From assembly GCF_021404405.1 (NCBI RefSeq), contig NZ_JABFTV010000002.1:537256-601255 (forward strand): 64,000 bases of DNA, in the 5' to 3' direction. The first letter of the stretch is position 1. Each line of letters opens with the position of its first letter. Both the position numbers and the translations under genes were made by a program. This DNA is from Billgrantia aerodenitrificans (GTDB lineage: Bacteria; Pseudomonadota; Gammaproteobacteria; Pseudomonadales; Halomonadaceae). Of this stretch, positions 19,268 through 27,147 are shown piece by piece. A model generated the notes under the pieces. The model was not told where the DNA came from and searched no databases. It saw nothing but the letters and a program-made list of their open reading frames with translations.

Positions 19268-20425
19268 CTACAGGTCGAGCAGCTTCTCGACGGCTTGGTG
19301 AATGTCCGGTCCGTCGGCGTGGATCCACTTGCCGTAGCGCTGCTGGATCATCTGGATGCTGCTGTGGCCCACGTGGTCTGCGATCCAGTGAATGGGGACC
19401 AGGCCGGTGGAGAGCATCTGGCTGATGAAGGTATGCCGGGCGTTGCCCGGGCCTCGGTACCGCACGCCGGCAAGCTTGAGGTGTGCGCGCCAGAACTTCT
19501 CCCTGACCGCCTGGTCCCCCGAGAAGGGGCGCCCCTGGTCATTGAGGAATACCGGCCGGACCTTGTGCTTCCGCTTGGTACGATTGTCGCGGTCGACGAT
19601 CTCCACGCTGATCGGCGGCAGGTCACCAGTTAGCTTGTGCTGCTCGAGCAGCGCCTCGCGGGCTGGCTTCAGCAGGCGATGCCGGCGGCTCGATCGCTTG
19701 GTCTTGGTCACCTTCCAGCCACCTTCGACCAGGGCATGGCGGTACCGCACCATGCCGTTCTCCAGGTCCTCGACATCCTCCCAGCACAGCGCGATCGCTT
19801 CGCTCAGGCGGGGACCGTCCCAGATCGCGTAGCGCATCAGGTTCATCGGCTGCGGCCGGTGGGTTGGGGTAGAAGAAATCTTCTCGATCTCGGCCAGAGT
19901 GAACGGGTCGGGATCCTGGGCATCGGGCAGCTTGACGATGATGCCGGCAGCCGGGTTGTAGGTTGCCTTCACGCTGGCAACGTAGAGCTCGAACACCTGG
20001 GAGAAGATGGCCACCACTTCCTTGATGGTCTTGCTTGCCAGGTAGTTGAGCTCTTCGGCGATCCATTCGCGGATCTCGGTATGCTCGATGGTGTGGATCT
20101 GCCGGTGCGCCCACTTGGGCTTCAAGTGCTTATTGGACTTGTTCCGGTAGCTGCGGATCGACGAGGCGGCGACCTCCCGCTCCTTGCTCTTGAGCCAGGC
20201 CTCGAGGTAGTGGCCGAAGGTGTTGCGGGCCACGCGCCGGCTGCTGGGGAAGTGTCGGGCGTAGTCGAAGGTGCCCGAGGTCAGCTCGTAGTCGAGCACC
20301 TGGGCGAAGCCCTTGGCCCGCTCGCGGTTCTCGGGCGTGTCAGGTCCGAACGGTTCCCGGCACTTCTCACCCTGGTACTGGAAATAGACGCGGAGCTTGC
20401 CGCGGTGAACCTCGAAGCCTGCCAT
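19268..20425 (-). CDS. int: tyrosine-recombinase phage integrase
   Basis: Site-specific recombinase that inserts and excises the prophage at tRNA-Leu. The 385-residue protein has an N-terminal arm-binding domain (FEVHRGKLRVYFQYQGEKCRE, DUF3596-like), a SAM-like core-binding domain (about 65-160) and a catalytic domain with Arg206 (GPRLSEAIALCW), Arg330-His331, His354 (HVGHSS) and nucleophile Tyr364 (QRYGKWI). The residue usually His three before Arg330 is Gly327, a position that varies in this subgroup. It reads towards attL and ends 95 bases from it, the normal place for a tRNA-targeting integrase. Confidence 0.95.
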   Translation of the reverse strand: MAGFEVHRGKLRVYFQYQGEKCREPFGPDTPENRERAKGFAQVLDYELTSGTFDYARHFPSSRRVARNTFGHYLEAWLKSKEREVAASSIRSYRNKSNKHLKPKWAHRQIHTIEHTEIREWIAEELNYLASKTIKEVVAIFSQVFELYVASVKATYNPAAGIIVKLPDAQDPDPFTLAEIEKISSTPTHRPQPMNLMRYAIWDGPRLSEAIALCWEDVEDLENGMVRYRHALVEGGWKVTKTKRSSRRHRLLKPAREALLEQHKLTGDLPPISVEIVDRDNRTKRKHKVRPVFLNDQGRPFSGDQAVREKFWRAHLKLAGVRYRGPGNARHTFISQMLSTGLVPIHWIADHVGHSSIQMIQQRYGKWIHADGPDIHQAVEKLLDL

Positions 20426-20531
20426 ATCGCCCTCGCAGCGTTAGAGGCCACAGTGTAAGGAAAAACACGAGTCAACACGATAGCACCTGAAAAGTTGACT
20501 GATTTATACCGTTATCGCCCTTTTTGAGCGA

Positions 20532-20550
20532 GCCGCCCGCAGTGGGCGGC
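20532..20550. other. GC-rich hairpin between integrase and early operon
   Basis: Perfect 7-bp stem GCCGCCC/GGGCGGC with a 5-base loop lies in the 132-base gap between int and the last early gene. T-rich sequence is found only on its left side, so on the minus strand it lacks a T-tract after the stem. It may attenuate early readthrough into int. No other feature is seen in this gap. Confidence 0.45.
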
Positions 20551-20557
20551 AATAAAA

Positions 20558-20857
20558 TCAGTAACTTGGAAGGGTAGGTTGAGTGCGGTACCGCCAATTG
20601 ATATAGCGCTGGCGAATGCCCTCGAAAGTCTCGGCGGCCTGGGGATTGTGGTCCAGCTCGGCGCGGCTCTCGATGCAGCAGGCCTGGCAGAGCCAGTCCC
20701 GGGCGTCGTCCTGGTTGTGGGTGCCGTCGGGCAGCTGACTTTCGCTCAAGCCGTGCTTGTGCCGCCGGCGGCGATCCAGGTAGAGCCGGAACGCGGGGTC
20801 CTGGCAGAGCATCGCCGCCTGGCGGGCGAGGCGCCCGCCTTTCGGCTGTTCTGTCAT
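20558..20857 (-). CDS. small phage early protein, Cys-containing
   Basis: A 99-residue protein of unknown function. The start is set by the ATGA overlap with the upstream gene (20854-20857) and by AAGGGGG upstream; longer readings of the frame overlap that gene. It is basic in the first third (RLYLDRRRRHKHG) and contains a WLCQACC segment followed by RYINWRYRTQ near the end, which could be half of a metal site. It is the last gene of the early operon before int. Confidence 0.7.
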   Translation of the reverse strand: MTEQPKGGRLARQAAMLCQDPAFRLYLDRRRRHKHGLSESQLPDGTHNQDDARDWLCQACCIESRAELDHNPQAAETFEGIRQRYINWRYRTQPTLPSY

Positions 20858-21414
20858 GCAGCACCCCCTTCCTTGCTTGAGATGCGGCCGGCAGTGAAGG
20901 CATCGACTGCGGGACACTCGGGGGCATGGAACTGGCCCGGCGTTGAATTGCAGGCCTGGCAACCTTGCGCTTCCTTCTGATCGCACTGCTCACTCGCGAG
21001 GGTAGCCAGGGCATCATGCGCATCTTTCAGGTGCTGGCCAGTCAGCACGAAGCGTTCGTCGCCCGGCCCAGTTGACCAAAACCCCTCGAGAGCGCGCTCA
21101 AGGCGGCGCTCGTTGGCTATTCGGCTGCCGTCCAGCCTGGGTTGTCTGAGCAGCCAGGCCTGGGCGAAAGGGCGTAGGGCGCCCTTCATTGCTTCGTTAT
21201 CTATTTCGAGCTCCAGAACTCGCCCCTCCAACTCGTTGACCTCGCCCTGAAGCTGGGCCTCGAGGTTGCGCAGTCGGCGCGCTCGCTCATCAGCACTTGC
21301 CAACCGCGCCTCGAGGTAATCGACGCGGGCCGCGAGAGTGGTCTCCTGGGTGGCTTGCAGCTGCTCTCGCAGCTGCAGGACCTCGTCGCATAGCTCCTGG
21401 TAGGTCTTATTCAT
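20854..21414 (-). CDS. phage early coiled-coil protein
   Basis: A 186-residue protein of unknown function. The start chosen (21414) overlaps the upstream gene by ATGA; the frame is open further upstream but that part is a basic shadow of other genes. Residues about 5-75 form a long heptad-rich coiled coil (QELCDEVLQLREQLQATQET onward). The C-terminal third has cysteines (CDQKEAQGCQACNS, APECPAVDAF), possibly a zinc site. The arrangement resembles small early proteins of other prophages. Confidence 0.7.
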   Translation of the reverse strand: MNKTYQELCDEVLQLREQLQATQETTLAARVDYLEARLASADERARRLRNLEAQLQGEVNELEGRVLELEIDNEAMKGALRPFAQAWLLRQPRLDGSRIANERRLERALEGFWSTGPGDERFVLTGQHLKDAHDALATLASEQCDQKEAQGCQACNSTPGQFHAPECPAVDAFTAGRISSKEGGAA

Positions 21415-21593
21415 TGGTCTGGCTCCTCTCCGAACTCCTCCAGGTGCACGCGCCTGAAGTAGGCGGTACGCCGGCACTTGCCGCATTCGATGTCTTCCGA
21501 GCTGTCGCCGAGCAGAAACTCGTCGATCTCTCGGCCGCAAGCGCTCACGCCTTGCTGGCCTTCGGCTCGCAGGTGAGAAACTGGCTCTCTCAT
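21411..21593 (-). CDS. small phage early protein with Cys pairs
   Basis: A 60-residue product overlapping both neighbours (ATGA at each end), which is the main support that it is real. It contains ACGRE in the first half and ECGKCRR later, spaced like a small zinc ribbon, and an acidic C-terminus (HLEEFGEEPDQ). Function unknown. Confidence 0.6.
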   Translation of the reverse strand: MREPVSHLRAEGQQGVSACGREIDEFLLGDSSEDIECGKCRRTAYFRRVHLEEFGEEPDQ

Positions 21594-21826
21594 GACTGCG
21601 GCCCTCGTTCCAGTTGCTTGAGTGCGGCACGAGCAGTGGTAGCCAGGGCCTTCCGGTGGCTGATCTTCTCGTAGCCGCAGGCCTCAATGCGGTCGAGCGC
21701 GGCGACGCAGACCTCGAGCGTTTCGATCGGGCCTTGCCGCTGCAGCATGAGCTTGAGGTCGACGCCGGCGTCGGTCGCGCTGGTGTTCAGCAGAGCACTG
21801 ATGCGGTTCACGGTGGTTGGATGCAT
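21590..21826 (-). CDS. small phage early protein, unknown function
   Basis: A 78-residue helical protein beginning MHPTTVNRISALLNTSATD and ending in a basic helix (HRKALATTARAALKQLERG). It starts 18 bases after the TraR-like gene and ends in an ATGA overlap with the next gene. A possible Shine-Dalgarno AAGGAGAA lies upstream. No family was recognised. Confidence 0.65.
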   Translation of the reverse strand: MHPTTVNRISALLNTSATDAGVDLKLMLQRQGPIETLEVCVAALDRIEACGYEKISHRKALATTARAALKQLERGPQS

Positions 21827-21844
21827 GGCAGTTCTCCTTGTGCC

Positions 21845-22063
21845 TCAGCGCCGCTGGGCGGCGCGCTGCTCGCGGATGCCCTGGCATTCGATGCAGGTAG
21901 TTGCCCAGGGCGCGGCTTGTCGGCGGGCGGCGGGGATTTCATATCCGCAGTCCTCACACTCGGGGTCGAGGATGACGATCCTCGAGGGCCGCTGGCGGCT
22001 GGCCAGGGCGCCGGCAAGCCGGCGTTCCATCAGTTCGGTGGCGATATCTGCGTTGTCAGCCAT
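21845..22063 (-). CDS. TraR/DksA-type C4 zinc-finger protein
   Basis: A 72-residue product with a C4 finger of the TraR/DksA type: Cys36, Cys39, Cys57 and Cys60 in PECEDCGYEIP and TTCIECQ. Small phage and plasmid TraR proteins bind in the RNA polymerase secondary channel and mimic DksA with ppGpp; that role here is inferred from the family. It overlaps the upstream gene by 8 bases. Many P2-like phages carry such a gene in the early region. Confidence 0.85.
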   Translation of the reverse strand: MADNADIATELMERRLAGALASRQRPSRIVILDPECEDCGYEIPAARRQAAPWATTCIECQGIREQRAAQRR

Positions 22064-22274
22064 GACGGGCCTCCTGGATGGCTTGGCTGTCCTGGTACCG
22101 GCACTGGTGGGCTTCGATGGCCTGGCGCAGCTCGTCCTCGGTGTTGAACGAGACCACCATGGCGTAGCGGTGGCGGGTATTGCCGGTGCGATCGCTGGCG
22201 ACGGCGAGCTCGCCGGCGTCCTGCAGGATGCCGCGGGGCGGCCTGGTGTTCGTCTGTGTGGTGGCCATGATCAT
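22056..22274 (-). CDS. small phage early protein, unknown function
   Basis: A 72-residue protein. The ATG at 22274 is preceded by GGAGGAAAGGA at ideal spacing and overlaps the upstream stop (ATGA), so it is preferred over the ATG two codons later and over the much longer upstream reading. The sequence MVVSFNTEDELRQAIEAHQC suggests a small alpha/beta fold. Function unknown. Confidence 0.65.
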   Translation of the reverse strand: MIMATTQTNTRPPRGILQDAGELAVASDRTGNTRHRYAMVVSFNTEDELRQAIEAHQCRYQDSQAIQEARHG

Positions 22275-22663
22275 TCCTTTCCTCCGGTTTCGATGAGCCA
22301 GAAGCGGCGCATCAGCTTGTCGCCGTCGTCCAGGTACTCGTGGAGCTCCCGCCCGGTGTAGGCAGACCACTCGATCACGGTGAAGGCGGCGCGCTGCAGA
22401 TCGCGGTCGATCACGCGCAGGCGGGTGAGATCGAGGGGCCATTCACTGCCGTTGTAGACGGCGAGCAGAATGCGCCGGCAGTGGTGGCTCTGGCCGGTGT
22501 GGCCGTTGGCCACCTCGACGAGGCGTTGCAGGGCGAAGGGGCCGCGCTGCTCGAGGTCCTCGAGGCGCTGCTCGGTGGCGGCCTCCTGGGCCAGCATCGC
22601 TTCCAGGGCTTCGCGGTTGCGCTCGCTGAGGCGCTGGCTGAGGTTTGGCATACGGGTCTGCAT
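22271..22663 (-). CDS. phage early protein, DUF7673-like
   Basis: A 130-residue protein. The central region LQRLVEVANGHTGQSHHCRRILLAVYNG and the hydrophobic-aromatic C-terminus resemble a conserved family of unknown function common in proteobacterial prophages; I recall it as DUF7673, without a search. The N-terminus is a Glu/Arg-rich helix. It ends in an ATGA overlap with the next gene of the early operon. Confidence 0.65.
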   Translation of the reverse strand: MQTRMPNLSQRLSERNREALEAMLAQEAATEQRLEDLEQRGPFALQRLVEVANGHTGQSHHCRRILLAVYNGSEWPLDLTRLRVIDRDLQRAAFTVIEWSAYTGRELHEYLDDGDKLMRRFWLIETGGKE

Positions 22664-22666
22664 GGC

Positions 22667-22951
22667 TCAGCCCTCCGCCTGACAGTCGCAAGTGCCACAT
22701 AGGGCATATGTGAGTGGGCTGGGAGCGCCCTGGGGAGTGGCGTCGCCCTTGTTGACCCTGTACAGCTTTTTCCGGCTTTCGATGGATAGGGTTTCATCAA
22801 GTACTTGAAGTACCTTTCCCTCCTTGGTCGATATTCGAATAGAGCGACCGCGTTGGGTTGCAGTAACAAACGAGACCTTGTCACCTTCCCGAATCTGGCT
22901 CAGATCGGGACGACGCTTCTTTCCACAGGTGTTGCAGTCGTAATCACTCAT
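22667..22951 (-). CDS. zinc-ribbon-like phage early protein
   Basis: A 94-residue protein with Cys pairs at both ends (CNTCGKK near the start, CGTCDCQ near the end), which could join to form one zinc ribbon around a central beta-rich domain (GDKVSFVTATQRGRSIRIST). The centre resembles a small SH3-like barrel that reads a value and rescales it, as in uncharacterised plasmid proteins. Function unknown. It lies between the DUF7673-like gene and the KilAC-like gene with 3- and 2-base gaps. Confidence 0.7.
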   Translation of the reverse strand: MSDYDCNTCGKKRRPDLSQIREGDKVSFVTATQRGRSIRISTKEGKVLQVLDETLSIESRKKLYRVNKGDATPQGAPSPLTYALCGTCDCQAEG

Positions 22952-22953
22952 AA

Positions 22954-23274
22954 TCAGCTCCTTGCATGGTGCGGTGGTTGTGCGCGCCGGCTGCTGGGGT
23001 GCGGCAGGCGGGCGAGTTCGATGCCGAGCTTGGTGGCGATGTGGTCGAGCCCGGCGTCGGTGAATTCGGTGCGGCCGTAGTGGGTCCAGCCGGCAATGGG
23101 GTGCCGGTAGGTGCCGGTGGCGACGATCACCAGCTCCACGCGGCCGCGGTAGGGGCCGGCCGGCAGGTTGTCGGCGCCGAGCACGCCGGCCTCGCGCAGT
23201 CGGCGGGCCAGGACGTTGCGGCCCAGGTTGAGCAGGGCGGCGGCTTGGTCGAGGGTGTAGGTGCGGTGGCTCAT
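22954..23274 (-). CDS. KilAC-like antirepressor C-terminal domain protein
   Basis: A 106-residue protein beginning MSHRTYTLDQAAALLNLGRN, a winged-helix-like start, followed by LARRLREAGVL and an aromatic C-terminal half (HPIAGWTHYGRTEFTDAGL). This pattern fits the KilAC domain found at the C-terminus of phage antirepressors, here encoded alone. Start choice: ATG 23274 with AAGGAG upstream, overlapping nothing but lying 18 bases inside the longer open frame and after the primase stop. A BRO-N domain, the usual partner, is encoded separately at 27148. Confidence 0.7.
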   Translation of the reverse strand: MSHRTYTLDQAAALLNLGRNVLARRLREAGVLGADNLPAGPYRGRVELVIVATGTYRHPIAGWTHYGRTEFTDAGLDHIATKLGIELARLPHPSSRRAQPPHHARS

Positions 23275-23291
23275 GGCGACGGTCTCCTTGC

Positions 23292-25961
23292 TCAGGCCTG
23301 GAAAACCCAACACTTCACGCTCGTGCCGCCCAGGCGGATCTGGCTGCGAACGGTGCGGTTGGCGTCGATGAACTTGCGGGTCTTGCTGGCACGCAGGTAG
23401 CGCTTCAGCTCTCGCATCTCAGGCACGCGCAGCTTGTAGTCGGCACAGCGGCGCTCGAAGTCTTTGAGGTTGATGGCGATCTGCGCGGCGCCCTTGCCGT
23501 AGTGGTTGAGCATCGGCTCCTCGGAGAGGCCTTCGAGGTAGTCGTAGGCTTCCCAGAAGTCCTGCACGAGAGGGTGGTCGGCGTTGATCGCCTGCTGCCG
23601 CTCGCGGGCCATCTGGCGCACGTAGCCGGCGGCCATCTCGATCACCTGGGCCTCGAACAGGCCGAGCCCCTCGGGGCCGAGGCAGTCGAGCAGGGCCATC
23701 AGCTGGCCGTGGCACTTGGCGATACGCAGCACCTTGATCTCGGGGTCTTCGGCGAGGCGGTTGGCGTAGGTCCGGGCGTTCGTGGTGATCAACTCGAGCA
23801 GGGCGGCTTCCCGCTGGGCGACGTCCAGGGCGAACTGACTCACGTGCTCGAGCTCGGTTTTCTCGAGCGCCTCGGCCAGCTCCTTGGTCTGGCGGCTCTG
23901 GCCCTCGCGGGTGAACATCAGGTGGCAGATACGGGTCTGGATCGCCTCGCCGGCCTGCACCGGGGCGTTCTGGCTGATGACGATGGAGCCGCGGAAGGGC
24001 GGTTCGTAAGTGTCGTTGCCGCTGTTCTTCACGCCGCGGGCGCGGATGCTGCGGCCGTTGAAGGCGGTCTTGAGTTCGTCCCAGTCGAACTGCTTTTGCT
24101 TGGTGCCGCCTTCCTGCTCGCGATCGGACTCGATCAGCACCACCGGCAGGTTGCTCACCTGGGCGAAGTTGCGGCTGCGCGCCGGCATGGTCGCCTTGCT
24201 GGGGTCGAAGCCTTCGTAGTCGCGCCGGCCGACCAGCTTCCACAGGAACTCGATCAGCGTGGACTTGCCCGCGCCGGCCTCGCCGACGATCTCGAGGAAG
24301 GGGAAGCTGCCCATCTCGCTGCGGATCTGCTCGGCGAGCAGGCTGCCCAGCCAATAGGCGGTGGCCACCACGCCGCGTAGGCCGAAGGCGCCGTAGAGTT
24401 GGCCGGTCCAGTCGGTGCGGTAGGCCTTGCGATCGGCATTGAGCTGCAGGGTGACGGACTGGCTCAGGGTCTTGAGCTGCTTGCGCGGGCCGAGCTCGAA
24501 GAAGTCCTCGCTGTTGATCTTGTGCAGCTTGCCGCCGGCCACGGCCAGGTCGCCGAACACGTAGGCGCCGTGTTCCTTGCTGTAGCCGATGAAATCGATG
24601 GTCTCGACCGTCTTGATGTTGCCGATCTGGTCCTGCAGCAGGGTGTCCAGCTGCTGGCTGGTACCGGTCCACACCGCGCCGGGGGCCACGCCCAGCAGGC
24701 GCTTCTTGAATTCCGAGGCGCTGGCCAGCTGGCCACCGCTGAAGGTGTTCTTCACCGGCGGCTGGCCGCCGGGAAACTCGACGCGGTAGTAGTACCAGCT
24801 CTCGTCGGTGACGCTGTTGGCCTGGTAGTAGAGCGCCGTGGGGTAGCAGGTGCAGATCCGCTTCACGCTGCCTGCCTGCTCGAGGGCGGCGTCACGAATG
24901 GCCGGATCGATCTGCATCTGATCACCGCCATCGGCGCCTTCGGCACGCACTGCACGGTCGTAGGCGTCGACGTCCAGCTTCCACCACCAAAGTTGCCGCT
25001 TGAACTCGAACCAGCACTCGCGGCGCTCGGTGCGGCGGTAGATGATGAGCGCCTTGGCCATGGCCGTAGGCGCGAGCAGCAGGTCGCCATGATAGCGATA
25101 GGTCTCGAGGTGCTTCTCGGTGAGCTCGCCGCGCTGGTGACAGTCGTTCCAGTCGTGACGGCCGCCGCCGGGAATCTGCGCGGCCTTGCACTCCCAGCCG
25201 GCGGCGCGGGCGCGCTTCACGTGCTTTTCGGTGGCGTTCTGGCCGGCGCGGTTGCCGTCCAGCGCCCACACCAGGTTGGGGCGGGCGGTCCCAGCCTTGT
25301 GCGCGGCATCGCTCAGCTGCTCGAGGGCGTTCTCGGGGTAGTTGGAGCAGCTCATCGCCGAGACGGCGGCGATGCCGTGGTGATAGAGCGCGATGGCGTC
25401 GAAGATGCCCTCAACGATCCACACCTCGCCGGCCTCGACCAGGTCCTCGAGGGAGAGCGCCGGCGGGCACCACCACTGGCCCTTGTAGCGGCCGACGAAG
25501 TTGGCCTTCTGCTTGCCGAAGCGCTCGGGCTTGTCGAGCAGGCGCTCCCAGTAGGCGCCGCCGGGCAGGGTGAAGCGCACTGTGGCGGTACCGCCGACGT
25601 CCTGACGCCAGTAGCTTTCCTGGGTATACCAGCCCTGGATGCGCTCGAGCTCGAAGCCGCGGCCGTCACGCAGGTAGCCGTCTGCCACCGGTGTTTGGCT
25701 GCTGGGTTTCTCATTCGGCTTTGGCGCGTAGCGCTCGCTCCACGACTCGAACAGCTCGGGGAACAGGCTCTTCACGTGCACCTGCTCACCGCACTGGTTC
25801 TCCCGGCCACACTTCAGCATCCACGGCTCTTCGGCCTTGATGAAAGCCTCGCGCTTGCCGCAGCCCGGGCAGCGCACCTTCTGCAGGTACGGCCCGCGCT
25901 CCTGGGCGTCGAAATCGCGCAGTAGGCGCGCGAGGATGTCTTGGCGCAGCGATGAATTCAC
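23292..25961 (-). CDS. phage replication primase-helicase (CHC2 zinc, Toprim, DUF927-type ATPase)
   Basis: An 889-residue replication protein. The N-terminus has a zinc site (Cys31, Cys34, Cys51, Cys57). A Toprim segment follows with Glu184 (VWIVEGIFDA) and Asp235 in VWALDGNRAG, where the second acidic residue of the usual DxD is Asn237. The C-terminal half carries a P-loop, GEAGAGKST at 557-565, and resembles the DUF927/COG5519 helicases of integrative elements. It likely primes and unwinds phage DNA, comparable in strategy to the P4 alpha protein and unlike the rolling-circle gpA of P2. It is the largest gene of the early operon. The missing acidic residue may weaken primase activity. Confidence 0.88.
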   Translation of the reverse strand: MNSSLRQDILARLLRDFDAQERGPYLQKVRCPGCGKREAFIKAEEPWMLKCGRENQCGEQVHVKSLFPELFESWSERYAPKPNEKPSSQTPVADGYLRDGRGFELERIQGWYTQESYWRQDVGGTATVRFTLPGGAYWERLLDKPERFGKQKANFVGRYKGQWWCPPALSLEDLVEAGEVWIVEGIFDAIALYHHGIAAVSAMSCSNYPENALEQLSDAAHKAGTARPNLVWALDGNRAGQNATEKHVKRARAAGWECKAAQIPGGGRHDWNDCHQRGELTEKHLETYRYHGDLLLAPTAMAKALIIYRRTERRECWFEFKRQLWWWKLDVDAYDRAVRAEGADGGDQMQIDPAIRDAALEQAGSVKRICTCYPTALYYQANSVTDESWYYYRVEFPGGQPPVKNTFSGGQLASASEFKKRLLGVAPGAVWTGTSQQLDTLLQDQIGNIKTVETIDFIGYSKEHGAYVFGDLAVAGGKLHKINSEDFFELGPRKQLKTLSQSVTLQLNADRKAYRTDWTGQLYGAFGLRGVVATAYWLGSLLAEQIRSEMGSFPFLEIVGEAGAGKSTLIEFLWKLVGRRDYEGFDPSKATMPARSRNFAQVSNLPVVLIESDREQEGGTKQKQFDWDELKTAFNGRSIRARGVKNSGNDTYEPPFRGSIVISQNAPVQAGEAIQTRICHLMFTREGQSRQTKELAEALEKTELEHVSQFALDVAQREAALLELITTNARTYANRLAEDPEIKVLRIAKCHGQLMALLDCLGPEGLGLFEAQVIEMAAGYVRQMARERQQAINADHPLVQDFWEAYDYLEGLSEEPMLNHYGKGAAQIAINLKDFERRCADYKLRVPEMRELKRYLRASKTRKFIDANRTVRSQIRLGGTSVKCWVFQA

Positions 25962-25996
25962 GCTGAGCCTCCTATGCCGTGACGTGGAAGAGAGGG

Positions 25997-26407
25997 TTAC
26001 TGCTGGATGACGATCGGCGTGCGGGTGGTGCTGTTCACCACGCGGGCCTTGCCTTCTTCACGAGCGCGAGAGAGCACGTGCATCAGGTCTTCGGCGGTGA
26101 AGGCCACGGGGCGACCGCCGGCAGTGCGCATGACCACCAGGTGGGCCGTGGTGGCATCGACATCGATGTGGGCCAGCTGGTTGGCGCTCGAGGTTTCGGC
26201 GTAGGCCTGCAGCGCCTGGATTTCGGCGACGTGCTCGGGGAGCTCCAGCTCGCTCATCAGGTACACCGTCAGCTCCTCGATGGCGGTGACGCGGTCGAGC
26301 TGGTGGCCGCAGCGGAACATCCAGCCGATGGCGAGGTTCTGCGGGTCCAGTTGGTGGACCACGGCGCGGGACTGGGCGGCGGCGGTGATGGGCGTGATCT
26401 TGGTCAT
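25997..26407 (-). CDS. phage early protein, unknown function
   Basis: A 136-residue protein encoded just upstream of the primase-helicase. It contains one Cys-His pair (FRCGHQLDRV) and ends in a strand-rich segment (ARVVNSTTRTPIVIQQ). No family was recognised. Codon use and spacing fit the early operon, and the start at 26407 has GGAGCAAC upstream. Confidence 0.65.
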   Translation of the reverse strand: MTKITPITAAAQSRAVVHQLDPQNLAIGWMFRCGHQLDRVTAIEELTVYLMSELELPEHVAEIQALQAYAETSSANQLAHIDVDATTAHLVVMRTAGGRPVAFTAEDLMHVLSRAREEGKARVVNSTTRTPIVIQQ

Positions 26408-26438
26408 GGTGATGTTGCTCCTGCGTACCGTGTGGTTA

Positions 26439-26687
26439 TCAGTTGGCTTCGTTCATCAGCTGGGCCAGCAGGGAAGGCGCCGGCGGCAGCTGTACATCCG
26501 GGTTCGGCTTGGCACTGGGGCAGGTGGTGTGGATCAGCTCCATGCCCATCTTGGCGCGGAAGCCGCACCCCACCTCGTCGCTGCAATGTACCCAGGCCTC
26601 GCGGTACACCGGCGTGATGCCCACCGAGTTGCGGATGCGCATGGAGCTGCCGCAGTGGGGGCACGAGAGGCGTCGGGAATGCGTCAC
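26439..26687 (-). CDS. ogr: Ogr/Delta-type late transcription activator
   Basis: An 82-residue zinc-finger protein of the Ogr/Delta family, which binds upstream of P2 late promoters and recruits RNA polymerase through its alpha subunit. The metal site is Cys9, Cys12, Cys35 and Cys41 (SCPHCG, HCSDEVGC); the last spacing is CX5C, against CX4C in P2 Ogr. The GTG start is fixed by a GTGA overlap with the upstream gene and a GAGG upstream; a longer reading of the frame is unlikely. In P2 ogr follows D; here it is embedded in the early operon. Its probable targets are the palindromes at 37615, 43508 and 49589. Confidence 0.85.
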   Translation of the reverse strand: MTHSRRLSCPHCGSSMRIRNSVGITPVYREAWVHCSDEVGCGFRAKMGMELIHTTCPSAKPNPDVQLPPAPSLLAQLMNEAN

Positions 26688-26872
26688 TGGTTTCCTCGTT
26701 TCACTTCGTAGAGAGCCCGGCCGCGGCCGGTGAGGCCCTGGGCGCCGCGGCGAATGCGCCGGCGCAGCAGCCACTCGGCGGCCTGCTCGCGGGTTTCCAG
26801 CCCCTGCTGCTGGCAGACGGCATCCAGCACCGCCTTCATCTGCTGATCGAGCTCCATGGGTTGTTCCGGCAT
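26684..26872 (-). CDS. small phage early protein, unknown function
   Basis: A 62-residue helical protein, MPEQPMELDQQMKAVLDAV at the start and basic at the end (WLLRRRIRRGAQGLTGRGRA). ATG 26872 has GAGG upstream; the frame is open further back but without support. It overlaps the Ogr gene start. A DNA-binding role is possible from the basic tail but unproven. Confidence 0.6.
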   Translation of the reverse strand: MPEQPMELDQQMKAVLDAVCQQQGLETREQAAEWLLRRRIRRGAQGLTGRGRALYEVKRGNQ

Positions 26873-26909
26873 GAGCACCTCGGATGCACGGTGGATGTAG
26901 GGGCTCCGT

Positions 26910-27113
26910 TCAGCTGGCTTGATCGGTGATGCTTGGCGTGAGGCCAGCGAGATCGACGCCGAGCACCTCACGCGCTTCCTTCATCATCATTTCGCGCATG
27001 ACCTCGGCCTTGGGCACGCCCAGGTAGTTGGCCAAGGCGATGATCACGCCTTCCTCGTACTGGTCGAGGTAGACGGTCTTCTTGGTTCGAACGCGTTTGG
27101 GGTCCTGGTACAT
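26910..27113 (-). CDS. small ribbon-helix-helix-like phage protein
   Basis: A 67-residue protein with a basic start and one predicted strand (RTKKTVYLDQY) followed by two helices (EEGVIIALANYLGVPKAEVM, REMMMKEAREVLG). This layout fits a ribbon-helix-helix (Arc/MetJ-like) DNA-binding domain. It probably acts as an early regulator; the target is unknown. Confidence 0.6.
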   Translation of the reverse strand: MYQDPKRVRTKKTVYLDQYEEGVIIALANYLGVPKAEVMREMMMKEAREVLGVDLAGLTPSITDQAS

Positions 27114-27147
27114 GGCAAATGTCCTTCTGCAGCGGTCACGAAACGGG

